Origin: Hibiscus mutabilis
Taxonomy: Eukaryota > Streptophyta > Magnoliopsida > Malvales > Malvaceae
DNA length: 64,000 bases
Assembly (NCBI GenBank): GCA_019671005.1
Contig: CM033732.1
Coordinates: forward strand, 7,472,886 to 7,536,885
Direction of reading: 5' to 3'
A model generated the notes under the pieces. That model made no database searches. It saw nothing but the letters and a program-made list of their open reading frames with translations, and was not told where the DNA came from. The position numbers and the translations under genes are program-made. Below, piece after piece: positions 1 to 11,879 of the stretch (position 1 is the stretch's first letter; each line of letters begins with the position of its first letter).

Positions 1-990
1 AAAAATGAAAATAGGCGATATCATAGGAAAAATTAAGACTCGCACCACCCAGAACTCTATTCCTAGAGTAATATTTATGCGCTCAAGTGGTTATACAAGC
101 CTACCCTTTTGGGGGCGGAGTAGATAATGAGAATTGAGAAAGAGTAGTACTCTGCAGCAACGCGGTAATCATGAGGATGAACCGAGTCACCAGGGAAGAC
201 TTCACATCTTTGAATTACCAAGTGGTTGAATCTAAGCCACTCTTGCACATGATATCCAGAGCTCCTATGCTGTGTTTTCAAAATCTTGTATGTTAATCTA
301 AATGATACCCTTCAGTGGAACACCAATCAGCAAATTGACAAGTTAAAGCAACAAAATTTCTATGTATTACTTCAGGGGTAAGATCCAGAACACAAGGTTG
401 CGGATACTATGGGAGCCCCTAACCAGAAATGACCTCACAATGCATAGAATGAAGATGATAACAGAGGTATAGGTGTCAGACAGCTCAAGAACAAGAAGCG
501 AATTCCAGCCACGATGCCTTGTTTGGTTCAAGAAAATGAAGGACGAAACATGACAAGAATGAGCTTACAAAGTGAGGGGACGGTAAAAAGTAAACAGTGA
601 GTCTCCAAAGAATTAAAGCACAGAGATCGATGAACGGTGTCCGTCAAGAGGCAACAAGAAGATTGAGGTTAAGAAGCATTTTGCTCACCCCAATGATGAA
701 ATTAACAAATACTCAGAATGTTGGGTCAAAAGAACTGGAAGATAGCCGAGCACGATCGAATGGGGCAATGCGAAATAAAAAATAGTAAGAATCTCTGCAC
801 ACGCATGATATAATGTTTGTTGGTGAAGCAGACAGAGACCCCGAAGAAGAAAGGCGGGTGCTCGTGCAAAAGAACAAGAGCAGATGCCCATTGAGCAAAA
901 TTTGACAGAAATGAAGATCAAAATTGAGCATACCGCTAAAGGAAAGAAAATAGAGAAATCAGAAGAATGACTTTTCAGGACATAAGATTA

Positions 991-1052
991 ACAATAAAAA
1001 GAAAAAAAAGAGAAAAAGAAACAAAGAAAAAAGAAAAAGAGGAGAAAGAAAG
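991..1052 (+). repeat. GA/A-rich purine tract in element A
   Basis: This is an almost pure purine run on the sense strand, made of AAAAAG and GAGAAA blocks. Comparable tracts lie at 44862-44907 in the inner Tat element and, on the minus strand, at 51485-51700 in the outer element, always in the noncoding region towards the 3' end. It might act as an extra polypurine primer or be a simple low-complexity expansion. Confidence 0.6.
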
Positions 1053-1180
1053 CACAACATTACATGCATCATATAGATAGGGGCATGTCAATTTTGCTTG
1101 TTCCTAAACAGGTATTTGAAGAATTATCGAAGAATTTACCAAAGTCCCGAAAGAACCACAGCCATGGCGGCGTGATATCC

Positions 1181-2040
1181 AGATGTTAAATCCTTCGGGT
1201 CATCGATAAGTCCTTCGGGCACGATGTTAAGTCCTTTGGGCCACCAATAAGTCTTTTGAGCGTGGTGATAACTCCTTCGGGCCATCAGTAAGTCCTTCGG
1301 GCATGATGCGGCAAAGATATCGGCGTGAGTCCCCATAGAACAATAGCCATATCGGCGTCGATCCGGATGTTAAATCCTTGGGTCATCGATAAGTCCTTCG
1401 GGCACGATGTTATGTCCTTCGGGCCACCAATAAGTCTTTTGAGCGTGGTGATAAGTCCTTCGGGCCATCAGTAAGTCTTCGGGCATGATGCGGCAGCATA
1501 TCAACGTGAGTCCCCATAGAACAATAGCCATATCGGCGTCAGATCCAGATGTTAAATCCTTCGGGTCATCGATAAGTCCTTCGGGCACGATGTTAAGTCC
1601 TTCGGGCCACCAATAAGTCTTTTGAGCGTGGTGATAAGTCCTTCGGGCATGATGCGGCAGCATATCGACGTGAGTCCCCAAAGAACAACAGCCATAGCGG
1701 TGTCAGATCCAGATGTTAAATCATTCGGGTCATCGGTAAGTCCTTCGGGCACGATGTTAAGTCCTTCGGGCCACCAATAAGTCTTTCGAGCGTGGTAATA
1801 AGTCCTTCGGGCCATCAGTAAGTCCTTCGGGCATGATATGGCAGCATATCGGCGTGAGTCCCCAAAGAACGGCAGCCATAGTGGCGTGAGACCCAGATGT
1901 TAAATCCTTCGGGTCATCGGTAAGTCCTTCGGGCACGATGTCAAGTCCTTCGGGCCATCAGTAAGTCTTTCGAGCATGATGATAAGTCCTTCGGGCCATC
2001 AGTAAGTCCTTCGGGCATGATGCGGCAGTCTTAGTAGCGT
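1181..2040 (+). repeat. Tandem array of UUCG-loop hairpins (about 180-bp higher-order unit, five copies)
   Basis: Higher-order units start near 1181, 1366, 1546, 1711 and 1896. Inside each are short hairpins with the core GTCCTTCGGGC, that is CC/GG closing a UUCG loop; the variants GTCTTTTGAGC and GTCTTTCGAGC swap the closing C-G for U-A. A 5-bp outer stem surrounds many cores and covaries: CATCG/CGATG (1567-1571 with 1588-1592), CACCA/TGGTG (1608-1612 with 1629-1633), CATCA/TGATG (1997-2001 with 2018-2022, and 1956-1960 with 1977-1981). A four-base ATAA or GTAA bulge separates outer and inner stems. The minus-strand open frames here look like artefacts of the repeat. The function is unknown. 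Confidence 0.85.
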
Positions 2041-2103
2041 AGGTCCAAAAATGGCAACAGCCTCGTAAAAAAAAAAACCCTGCATTTTCAAGCCCCAGTG
2101 AAA

Positions 2104-2603
2104 GGTTCCATAGAGGGAGAACCCTAAATCCAGAATCTCAAAAAGAACTCTCAGTCGAAGGAATTCACCTATGACACAAGGTTATATAGGAAACCTTTTG
2201 TGTCGAAAGCGAAGAGTCTTATATAGGAAAGGCTCCGATCTTCACTGTCTTAGAATGAAAGGTTCTATATAGGAAGAACACAGAGCCCCGAGATTTCGAG
2301 ACGCCAAAAGTTCTATATAGGAAGGACTGACGGCTCCAGGGTTTGAAGACTAGCAGTTCTATATAGGAGGAACCCCCAGTCGGAAGAATCCATCAGCGGT
2401 GCAAAAGGTTTTATATAGGAGAAACCAGCGTTGAAGACGAAGAGTTCTATATAGGAAGGACTCCAAGCTTTACAGTCTCGAAGTGAAAGGTTCTATATAG
2501 GAGGGACTCATAACTCGAGGTTTCAGAGCGAAGGGTTCTATATAGGAAGAGCCTGTAGCTCCAAGATCGGAAGGTGACGAAGCTCTATATAGGAAGAACT
2601 TAC
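2104..2603 (+). repeat. Tandem array of UAUAUAGG-loop hairpins in element A
   Basis: About eleven units of roughly 45 bp share the core TATATAGGA. The bases on either side are complementary and vary together, for example AGGTT/AACCT near 2181 and GGTTT/AAACC near 2410. The first unit (2106) has a diverged loop but keeps a GGTTC/GAACC stem. The same array, with about 18 units, occupies the same place in the inner Tat element (45810-46602). Confidence 0.85.
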
Positions 2604-2736
2604 AAGCCCGAAGATTCAGCTAAGGAAGAGCGGAGATGTCCAAAAGAACACGTTTTCCAAAAGCTACAAACAGGAAGTCTGATAAAAATGAGTGCTTATG
2701 AATCTTTGCTTTGTTTCCCATTCCATGAGAACAAGC

Positions 2737-2749
2737 AAAGAGGGGCAAC
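2737..2749 (+). other. Polypurine tract of element A
   Basis: AAAGAGGGGCAAC lies directly against the LTR start TGTAATCACTC. This is where plus-strand DNA synthesis is primed. The equivalent tract in the inner element is AAAGAGGGCAAA (46738-46749), and in the outer element it is AAAGAGGGGCAAC on the minus strand (50155-50167). Confidence 0.85.
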
Positions 2750-5621
2750 TGTAATCACTCATTTTTACCTGTAAATACATATTAGTGTTGCATGTATACT
2801 TAATATGTTTATTGTTTACATGAGTATTAATAATATATATAAGGTATGGTGCACATGCATATTATAAGCTATATATGTATACATATTAATGATGTATGTG
2901 TGTCGCGTATGTATCTAGAGTACGAGCATATTTGTTTAGTGTATATAGATGTTATGTTAATTATGTGTAGGATTATATATACGTATGCCAATATGTTATA
3001 CTTGTATAAGTATATGTTTGTATCATGTATGTGTATTGCTGTTATAATTATATTATTATTAATATTATTGGGCTGATATGAAATGAAATCCAAAAAAATT
3101 ATATATATTAAATAAATAAATTACAGTCCAAGTCTAGTTACAAATAGTTACAAGGCCCGGTTGGCCCAAACCTTATCTAATTACAACTGTGTGTGCAGGT
3201 GGATCAAGATCTGATCCAACGGCCACGATCGAACCAAGAAGCCAAAATATCTGCCAGCCGCGTGTTCCACACGTATGGACCGTTCGAATGCCACGCGCAC
3301 GTGTGGTCCACGCGCGGACGCTTTGATATCCCACACGCGCGTGAGCCCCACGCGTTCTGACTCCTCGACTGCGGAGCTCCACGTGGCAAGATCTGAAGCC
3401 GTTTCACCAAATCGAGGCTTCATCCAGGCCGTTCGTCCTTCAAGCCATCTCGACCGTTAGATCAGATATGATCTAACGGCCTAGAACGCGTCTGGCCGCT
3501 GGCAGAACACCCATACCGCCACCATGCCGATATTCAACCACCGTGCTCAGAACATGCCAAATACAACAAGCAACAAGTTTGTCAGTCCGGTTCTGAAAAA
3601 GCAAGATGCAACTTGTACAAAACAAAGAAGCATATATATGAAACGGGGACTTTTGTAACAAAAAGAACGGAGAGAGAACAGAGAGGTGGTAACAAAAAAA
3701 CAGGGGGGTGGTAACAGAGAAGATTGTAACAAAAAAAAAACAGAAAGTGTATTGTAACAAGTTTTTTCAGAAATACAAAAAAGAGGCAACACAAGTCCAG
3801 TGGTACATTTCTTGTTACTTTTATCGCATGCATACAAAAGATACGTAGTAAAAAAAAGGAGAGAGAGAGTTAGAGGTCGTTACCGTCACCGTTTGTGGGT
3901 CTCCCCTCCTCAGTGATAAGCCTTTCGGCTTCCCCAAGCCGGATATGGTGAACTGGAGGAAGGGGAAGGCCCCTTTGTAGTTTTGTTTTTGGTTAAAAGT
4001 GTTTTTTTGGTTCGTATTTCCTAGATCTAGGGCGAATAGAGGTGTATCCTCTGAATCCAACCTCGGATTCGTGTCGAGGATGGAAAGGGGGTTATTTTGG
4101 TGTGTTTTGGAGGCTCGCCGGCGCCGGTTAGCGGCGGCCGGCGGCGGAGAACACGGTGGCCGGCCGCCGGATTCTTGGTTTCAGGGGATAGTTGAGAGAA
4201 AATGAAGAACATAAGCAATATTACAAAACTGAAAATGAAAGAAATGAGGGGAAATTTGATTTCGGCCTAAAAAGAGGGCTTTTATAGTTATTATTATTTC
4301 GTGAAATGGGAAAATCACACACTTAATCCCCCCGCGTTTCCAATATTTTCATTTTTGTCTTGCCGCATGGTATATTTACAATTCTGGTCCCTCTTGTATT
4401 TCAAAATCTTGCAATCCAATCCCTAAATTACACCGAATCAGTTTCTAAATGGTAAAATTACGCCTTTAGCCATCCCGCGTTTTTGAACTTTTCATTTTGA
4501 GTCTGCCCCTTGGTCTAATTACAGTTTGGATCCTTTTAGGTTCTGTTTGTTTCACATTTTCGTCCCTAAATTACATATTATTCTTCTTTAATTTTCTTGC
4601 CACTTTTATTTTATTTTTCTTTCATTTCAGTCCTATTTCTTTGTAAATACTCATGTTTGTATTATAATCGTATATGTTAATGTATTTTTTGTCTTATTTT
4701 ATATCCCTCGTATATGCCTCGTATTTTATGTTTACATGTATATGTGTATTAAGTTTATGATAATTATGTATCCTTTTTTTGCCCGGTTATTCATATTAAG
4801 CATGTTATGTTTTAGTTGATTCGTACATGACATATTTTGTATTTTTATATCTGTGTATGTTTTCTTGTTTTTTAGGGTTACATGTTAGTGTATTTACCCT
4901 TTTTGTACGATATGTTGTCCCATATATGTTGAAATATGTTTTATTACTAGTATGCATGTCTTTTTGAAATATTTGTTCGTCTATACGTACCTATTCCTGC
5001 CTTGTTATTCTGACTTGTTAAAGTTGTTTTTTATCTATTATTTAGATTAATATGTATATATGCATGTTTTAGTCTAGTATATTATTTATGTTAGATTAGT
5101 ATTCTATTATGTCAATATTTATTGCATTTAAATATTTTGCCATGTTTTATATTTTTGCCACTAAGATTGCATATGATATATAAATTGTTAATGCGGTGCC
5201 CTTTTATCCGAGCGTAAACGGGGCCAGTATTAGGCGTAGTGATAGTGGTTAGGCGTTTATTCTCGGATAACGGGGCCCTTAAAATTTATTCGCAATTATG
5301 ACCGAATTTTAAAATAATCGTCACTCTAATCCGGAAAATCTAATATTAATAAAGCGGTAATTATTAAAGTACCAATTTTGGGCGATGTGGGGGTGCTAAT
5401 TCTTCCCCATCCGTAACCGACTCCCGAACCCAATCTTTTTGAATCTCTGGTTTTATGGTGTCCGGCCTACCTAAGTGGCCGGTGGCGACTCCATTTTTTA
5501 AATGCGGTTTCTTTTAAAACCCCATGAAATAAATATTTTATATCCAAAAGAATCACAAACACCTTTCAAAAACACTTCGAAAAAGCCACGTTTTATTTAG
5601 CGAAAAAAAGACATCGCTACA
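2750..5621 (+). repeat. 3' LTR of element A (Tat/Ogre-like)
   Basis: The LTR is 2872 bp long, starting TGTAATCACTC and ending CATCGCTACA. It is a 3' LTR because a polypurine tract precedes it and no primer site follows it. It carries a perfect-stem palindrome at 3201-3217 and a 26-bp near-palindrome at 3454-3479, on either side of a CpG-rich block with CACGTG-like motifs. Near 5478 it holds TGGCGACTCC, the first ten bases of the primer-binding site used by this family. A GCCGCCGGC-rich segment lies near 4115-4170. The LTRs at 31787-34612 and 46750-49537 are full-length relatives. Confidence 0.9.
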
Positions 5622-5779
5622 CCATGTCCTTATTTGCTACTTTTTTTCATGTGCCTCTAATGGAACCATCGTATTTATTCCTTGTCGCTTGGGTGCAGCT
5701 GTTGTAGTAAAATTATGCAGGGTTGAATTAAGATAAAGGTTTTTTTTATCAACAGAGTATGATTTTATTGATAGATAGA

Positions 5780-7076
5780 ATTATATAAGAAGTATTATTA
5801 AGTGCCTCGTTAAAAACCCTCTAATCCTAGTCGGAGAAAATAGTACAAATAGTAGTATAGCTTGAACCGAAAACAACACCAAAAGAACATAAAAACAAAA
5901 AAAAAAATACCATCGAAATGCATCCAAGAAACACAAAACGCAGCACTAAATGCACACTCGCTTACGGTCTGAAGTAGAAAACTCACCAGCATCCATCCCA
6001 GTCTTACACTCAGTATAAATGCACCACTTAAAATTCCATAATCGTCGCAATCAACCCCATTAATTCTCAAGATGGCTCTCCACTTGAATTATCAAGATAA
6101 TCTTCCAAATAAGAATAAACCCCCTCATTAACTCCAATCCCTTAATCTTTATTATAATTTGAGAAACCCTGCTTACACTTCTCATAGGAACTTGGATGTT
6201 CTAATTGATTATTATTTCTTTCCTTAGTTAAGTCACTGTTTGACTTCTCTCCCATCTGATTTGAACTCACTGGTAGACTCACTTTCTCTACTGATTGGGT
6301 CTCCACTTCATTCTCAACATCTCACCATGGATTCAACTAACTTGTTAGTGTGAACACTATTGGATGGCCTTTGTCCGAGACTCGATAAGACGTGCAATGT
6401 CTTGTACAATTTGATGCTCGTTTCCCACAGTGTTTTCACCCATCAATCTGCCCAATTCGATGGTTTCCTTTGTTTCCCTCAATATTGCCCACTTTCGAGT
6501 GATGAAATCGGAATAAAAAAAGGAGCCATTTGCTACACCTTGCTCTTTTGAATCTGACTTGCGTGGCCTACCTCTTCCTTTCTTATTTAGTCTATGTTCA
6601 GCTTCTTCACGTCTGTGTTCACCTGCATGCTTCGCACTTTACGTTCACGACCATTGTAAGATACATATTCAGATGTTGTATTCCTGTCAACGTTTTCAAC
6701 AGCCCGATTGACTAGTTGCTCATTGTTGCGAATCACACGAGGAGGGGTACTGCAGGTTGTGCAATAAAAAAATCAGCTTGTGATCGTGAATCCTCCACAA
6801 TCCGGGAAACTATCACAATTTGTTCATCCGCCAACCAGTTATCTTGATTTGCAGTAGATCCCTCCACACGAAGATCATCTCGACGATTTACTTCCATAAA
6901 TGATGCCTCAATTTCAGGATTTTCAGTAGATTCCACCACACTCAGATCCTCTCGTCGATTTACTTCCAAAAATGGGGGCTCAAGTTCGAAATTTGGTAAA
7001 AGATTTTCCATGGTTTCAGGGACACAAGTCGCGTGAGATTGTGTAGTTGTAACACCTTGGTTGAACTTGCAAATGT
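5780..7076 (-). pseudogene. Downstream half of a broken DUF4283/LINE-like gene, split by the copia insertion
   Basis: On the minus strand this continues the sequence at 21664-22364; the two halves are separated by the copia element at 7077-21663. The longest open stretch (7089-6733) is rich in acidic and polar residues and contains two similar blocks around ATEVNRRxDL-type motifs (FLEVNRREDL and FMEVNRRDDL), an internal duplication. Below that the frame is full of stops. The end near 5780-5810 holds TGCCTCGTTAAAAACCC on the plus strand; its complement resembles the 3' ends I associate with plant LINEs, but that is from memory. A host gene fragment is the alternative. No function can be assigned. 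Confidence 0.4.
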
Positions 7077-7515
7077 TGTTAATGCTCAATTGTAACGTTT
7101 ATTTTATGTTTATTTAATTCTATTATTAGAATTAAATTGTATTATGGAAATGATGATTTTGCCCTTACTATTTATCCTATAAATAGTGGACAATTTCACT
7201 CATTTAAAAAACATCCCAAAGCAAATGTCATTTACTTTGAAACACTTTTGGTTTTCATAACCTTTCTTGAGTGTTATTTTGAATTGAGAGAAGAGCAGTA
7301 CCATCAAAGTCGACTTCATCTTTTGGGTGTACGAAATTTAGAGAGCCGTATTAACCTCAGGGGGCCATTCGTCCATTGTAGCGATTACAATATCGGGTCG
7401 AATTCGCTTCTAAGACAGTGGTTAATACCACGACACGGTTTGGTTTGATTTTGTTATTTTATTATTTTCAGTCAATGCTAACGCCTCGTTTTGCAGCATT
7501 TTATTTTTTCTAACA
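7077..7515 (+). repeat. 5' LTR of the copia element
   Basis: The LTR is 439 bp, starting TGTTAATGCTC and ending TTCTAACA, and differs from 21222-21663 by scattered substitutions and small indels. CCTATAAATAGTGG near 7169 is a plausible TATA region, conserved in the partner LTR near 21321. The downstream primer site is not recognisable (ATTTAGAAGC follows), so it is mutated or unusual. Confidence 0.85.
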
Positions 7516-8989
7516 ATTTAGAAGCGAAATATTGCTGCTTTTGAAACAATCCGTTATTGCATTTGTTGGTTTTATGCTCTCAAAAACTCCATATGGTCTT
7601 TGATCTAAGAGAAAGTTGTTTCAAGATAAGGTATCACTATTTCCGAATAAAGTTTTGATATTTTTCGAAATGATGCCTAAAGAAATGCAAGTTTGTTCGA
7701 TCCACTCTAAAATCTGTTCGGTTGAACTTGAGTCTATCCGATCATATGCTATAATGTTTCTTTAAACATTTAATAATAATTATTAAATGCTTTAGTAATT
7801 TATAGCTACACGTTGCACTGTTAATATTAAAAGCATTAAAGTGTGAATAAAGCGTTAAAAGCGGTTCAAATTTGGTGATTAATGCTCCATGAAATGTCTT
7901 AGTGGAGGGGCAATTAGTGGTCTACAGAGGTTATCATTCTTTCACTCTTTTAAACTTATAATTAAGATTATATTTATGAGTGAATTATATATTATTTATA
8001 ATACTTTATAATGTGTTATAAAGTATAATTTATTTGCTCGGATTAGGAGAATCATTGCACCATTTTTTTTGGTTAAATTTTGAAATCGTCGAGATAATTA
8101 GGAAGACATGTTTTCTATTATGTCTTTTGCTTAATGAGTTTCCATGACTAAAATAGTAATCTTAGTGTATTTTCTGAGATAGAGAAATTGGAAATATTAA
8201 TGGCATAAAAAATTTCAAGTATGGAATAAAGGGCCCATGAGTGGTTTTTGTGTATAACCTAGTTGTGGCTATGAATCTAGCTTTTCAGAATAATTTTGCT
8301 TATAATAAATAATTATCAGTTACACTAATTAGTGTTAACGTCTGTTGTACTAATATTCTTTTTGAGAAATTTATAAAGACAACAGGACAATTGCAATTTT
8401 GGAGAATTGTGAAGATGATGACGTTGAAATAAAAAATTCTCCATATCAAATGTTCTTATGCAACGATTGTTTTGATTACCGAATGCTACTAAAGATAAGA
8501 ACTCTATTACTATCAGTTAATTATCTTAAATTTTACTGTTAGTAAATTATTTTTGAAGCTAACCATGTATAATCTTTATTTGAGTTTATGTGATCATCTT
8601 GGTAGTTTCTGAGATCATTTTGATCAAAAGATAATGATGAGAAGAGTGAAGATCATATGCATGGTGAGAATAAGCAAGTCTACTGTGATATTATGGTTCT
8701 ACCTACGAGATCAGATTCTTTAGACTTGTTGCCTGTTAATTCATGCTTTATATACATGAATTAGTTTAGATGAGCCTTTAAGTTAGTCTTTAAAATTTAC
8801 TGGATATATTATGAATGAGATAAAGCACTAGTAAAAGGACTATGACTAAGGCTAAGGTAGTAGTGAACCCAAAATGAGTATGCTTAATAAGATATTATTG
8901 TGAGTAAAAGTATCAAGCATAATTCTTTAAGAGACCTTAGTTAAAGAAAGAGAAAAATTCATAAATAGCTTATCGAAAAGCATTATGAA
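7516..8989 (+). other. Left internal region of the copia element, no recognisable coding
   Basis: About 1.5 kb of AT-rich sequence where gag would be expected. Every frame is broken and I see no zinc knuckle or other Gag motif. It is either badly decayed or belongs to a non-autonomous derivative. Confidence 0.5.
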
Positions 8990-11858
8990 TGTAACACCCT
9001 TACCGGTATTTAATTCTTGATACTAGTAAGGAATGTCACATAATATTTAACCGTGTTTTATAATACTCAATTTAATCAAAACATCAATTTTCAAAAATTT
9101 CAGTTTATCGCATAAAACCAATTATGAATTTTTAACCTGTCAAATAGCTTCCGTTTCCAGGCAGCAACTTCGCAGTTTGTAAAAACACATTTTAATTAAT
9201 AAGACTGCCTAAAAACTGCCCAAATTAAAAATGATCTTGATTACTCTAAAAATCAAACTTTATAACTTTACCCGATTTTTCATTACTAATAATTTCTTTA
9301 AACTATTATAATCCACATTATAAAGTAACCATTTATCTAGATATTTATATTACAAACCATATCTAGATCAGTTAAAGCGAGCTACTATTATTTTATACAT
9401 GCCAACTAGAGATAATCAAAACACATCAAAGATGTAAATTACCGATACGACTATTATTCTTCCTGATGATGATGTTGATATTCCTTACTCCTACCCGGGA
9501 TTATTACCTACGCGTGAAAACCATCACACGTTAAGTATATACTTAGTGAGGCATTATAATTATTTAACATAAATCAACATGCTTGAATTATAACAATAAT
9601 TAATTAAACATGTAATTTGATCACTATTCTTTCATTTTTCTTATGTTAATCAAATATTAACATGATATATTCCGAATTCATAAATCCTATTAATATCCTT
9701 GCCATTATCCGAGAGTTTACCTACTCTCTAATTTATTAACCATTTATTATTAAATAAATTATTGCCCAACATAGTTTAAGGACTTGAGTACACGAGTCAA
9801 AACTGCACCGAAGTGCTAATAAACCGCACCGAAATGCTAAGTGACCGCACATAAGTGCTAAAGAACCACACCTAAGTGTTAATAAACCGTACCGAAGTGC
9901 TAAACCGCTGAACTCTATGACATGCCAACTATACTTTATACCTCAATTACTTATTTGGGCATACTTTCCAATTCCATATTCAATTCATCCATGGCAATAT
10001 AATTGAATACTGGGCAGTTCATACCCTAAGTGTAACATAAACATACACACCTGATATATCTAGTGATCAAATGCATCATAGCTCTACCTTTGACAATTCT
10101 CAATATGTCAAATATTAGTTTATGATATCATTATCAAGCAATTATTAATAAGGTAGACTTATCACAAGTCTTCCAAATGATAATCATAGTATTTTCCATG
10201 CATAAAAATGCACTCACCTTGACACTTTATACTCTGTCAATATTCAACTAGCCCCACTAAGTTCAACTTCGGTCCCGTTCCTTTCCTCAATTGCTAATTC
10301 GATCTTGATTTTGTTCACAGTCTACAAGTGTATTAAAAAATACCATAAGTACATCCCAAATTATATGTTAGTATCTTACTAACACATAAACAATATAGGA
10401 ATAATTTTCCTATAAACAACCTAATATTTTCCAAATATTAGTTTCATGACATAAGTCATTTCATCCTCAATACTTTGTATTTCTTCCAATATTTATTCAA
10501 AGAATGATTTATAACTCATTCTAACCTTAATTCCAGCATAATGCTTCCATAAAAAATAAGTTTTCACTTTAGTCCTTAAATTATTCTAAATTGCCAAATT
10601 GGTCCCCAATCTTTTCAAAATTTCCAAATTGGTTCCTATGATTTTATAAACTTCCAAAATGGTCCAAATGACATTTTAAAGCTTATAAAATCATAATTTC
10701 AACATTTCCAAATTTATGGAAATTTCTCCATAATTTCCTCTAATTTTTACAATTTGTCGAAATCATCCCTATGATTTTCCAAGTTCCAAATTAGTCCAAT
10801 TAACATTAAAACATCATTTCCAAGCTTCACAATCATTCCCAAATCAAAATCAATCCAAATTCAACTTTTCTACTAAAACCCTAACTTTGAACAATTTAGG
10901 GTTTAGCTATTTCCATGTAGTTTCAATCATCACATAAGCTTTAATATGATTCTACAACATCATATTCATCAAAAACTAACTTTAGTTCAACCTAATTCAA
11001 CATCCCCTTCATCCATAAATTCCTGAAAACTAGGGTTTTAAGTAAGGAAAGCATGAACAAATGGTACCAATAGATAGAGAATTTCATGTAGATTAATTCT
11101 TTGTTTCATGCTTTCATCCAAAATCCAAAGAAATAAGCTTGAAAAATCAAAATAAAATTTCCCATACCTTGAGTAGAGTGTTTCGGCCAAGCTAGAGAAA
11201 GATGAAGAGATTTCTTGATTTTTCTTTTGACTTAATTTAGGTCATTTGTCCATTATTTAAATTATCTTAATTAAAAATTCTTTTTATGGCAAAATGACTA
11301 TCTTGCCCCTTTAATCCAAGGTTCCATAAATTTCCACATGTCACTTTGATCATCCAATGGTCCAAATTAATCCAAGGAGTTAGTGATTACCAACTTTGCC
11401 CTTGCCATCTTCAAAAATTACCATCTTGTCATTTTTCATCCAATGGCTAAGATTAAACATGAAAAAGTAATATTTGATCCAATTATCCATATTAATTTCC
11501 ATTAAAATAAGGAAAGAAAATGACCCTTTTACCCTTGCCTTATTTTAATAAAATATCTCATAAAAGATTTCTCATTTATTTGATTAAATCTGATTATCCG
11601 GATTTTTCTCGAACTTTAAAGCTTTATAGCTCTTAATAAAAACTCCATATCAAAAATCCGTGTATCAAGAAAATGCCACTATTGGGGGTGAACTATTCAT
11701 TTACGGTACTAACTTACATACTTTTGAAAATTACAACTTAGTCCCTGAACTTTTCAAAATTTACACTTTGGCACCAAACTTTTCAAAATGTACATTTTGG
11801 TCACCAAACTTTTCAAGTTTTACATTTTGGTCACTAACAAAAATTTTGAGGTATTACA
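8990..11858 (-). repeat. 3' LTR of the Tekay-like element
   Basis: The LTR is 2869 bp and reads TGTAACACCC...GGTATTACA on the plus strand. It matches 16604-19440 closely apart from scattered changes and the loss of one 21-bp unit of the internal repeat in the other copy. The strand follows the element, whose coding reads right to left. Confidence 0.92.
9805..9900 (-). repeat. Five-unit mini-hairpin repeat in the Tekay LTR
   Basis: Units of about 21 bp lie at 9805, 9826, 9847, 9868 and 9889. On the sense (minus) strand each forms a 4-bp hairpin: GCAC-UUCG-GUGC, GCAC-UUAU-GUGC, ACAC-UUAG-GUGU, plus GCAU-UUCG-GUGC with a U-G wobble. One unit carries a mismatch. The partner LTR has four units (17408-17482), so the repeat number changed after insertion. 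Confidence 0.75.
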
Positions 11859-11879
11859 ATTCTTCCCCCGTAACAAAAT

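Larger units (their letters stand above)
1..5621 (+). mobile_element. Tat/Ogre-like LTR retrotransposon, 3' part (element A)
   Basis: This is the downstream part of a Ty3/gypsy element of the Tat/Ogre type; its 5' part lies outside the window. It shows, in order, a GA-rich tract (991-1052), two tandem hairpin arrays (1181-2040 and 2104-2603), a polypurine tract (2737-2749) and a full LTR (2750-5621). The LTR is homologous along its length to the LTRs of the complete element at 31787-49537, and the second hairpin array also matches that element. I recognise no pol protein in 1-990, so the copy is either decayed or non-autonomous. The right flank starts CCATG, the presumed target duplication, but its partner is outside the window. 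Confidence 0.85.

Noticed and set aside
1136..1815. Minus-strand open frames with repeated Pro-Glu-Gly-Leu and Lys-Asp-Leu peptides
   Set aside because: They only mirror the tandem DNA repeat, whose unit keeps the frame open. The compensated stems point to RNA structure, and the sense strand of the element is the other one.
1181..2040. Possible CRISPR array
   Set aside because: Units are hierarchical and direct, spacers are not unique, and the setting is a plant retrotransposon.
2846..3093. Overlapping frames on both strands in the LTR (Tyr/Ile/Met-rich)
   Set aside because: TATATG-rich LTR sequence gives such frames on both strands. The same frames recur in the other LTR copies without conserved protein features.
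3173..3460. Arg/Val/Ser-rich frames in the CpG-rich LTR block
   Set aside because: They lie in the CACGCG-rich promoter-like segment, appear in several frames at once, and are not kept in the related LTRs.
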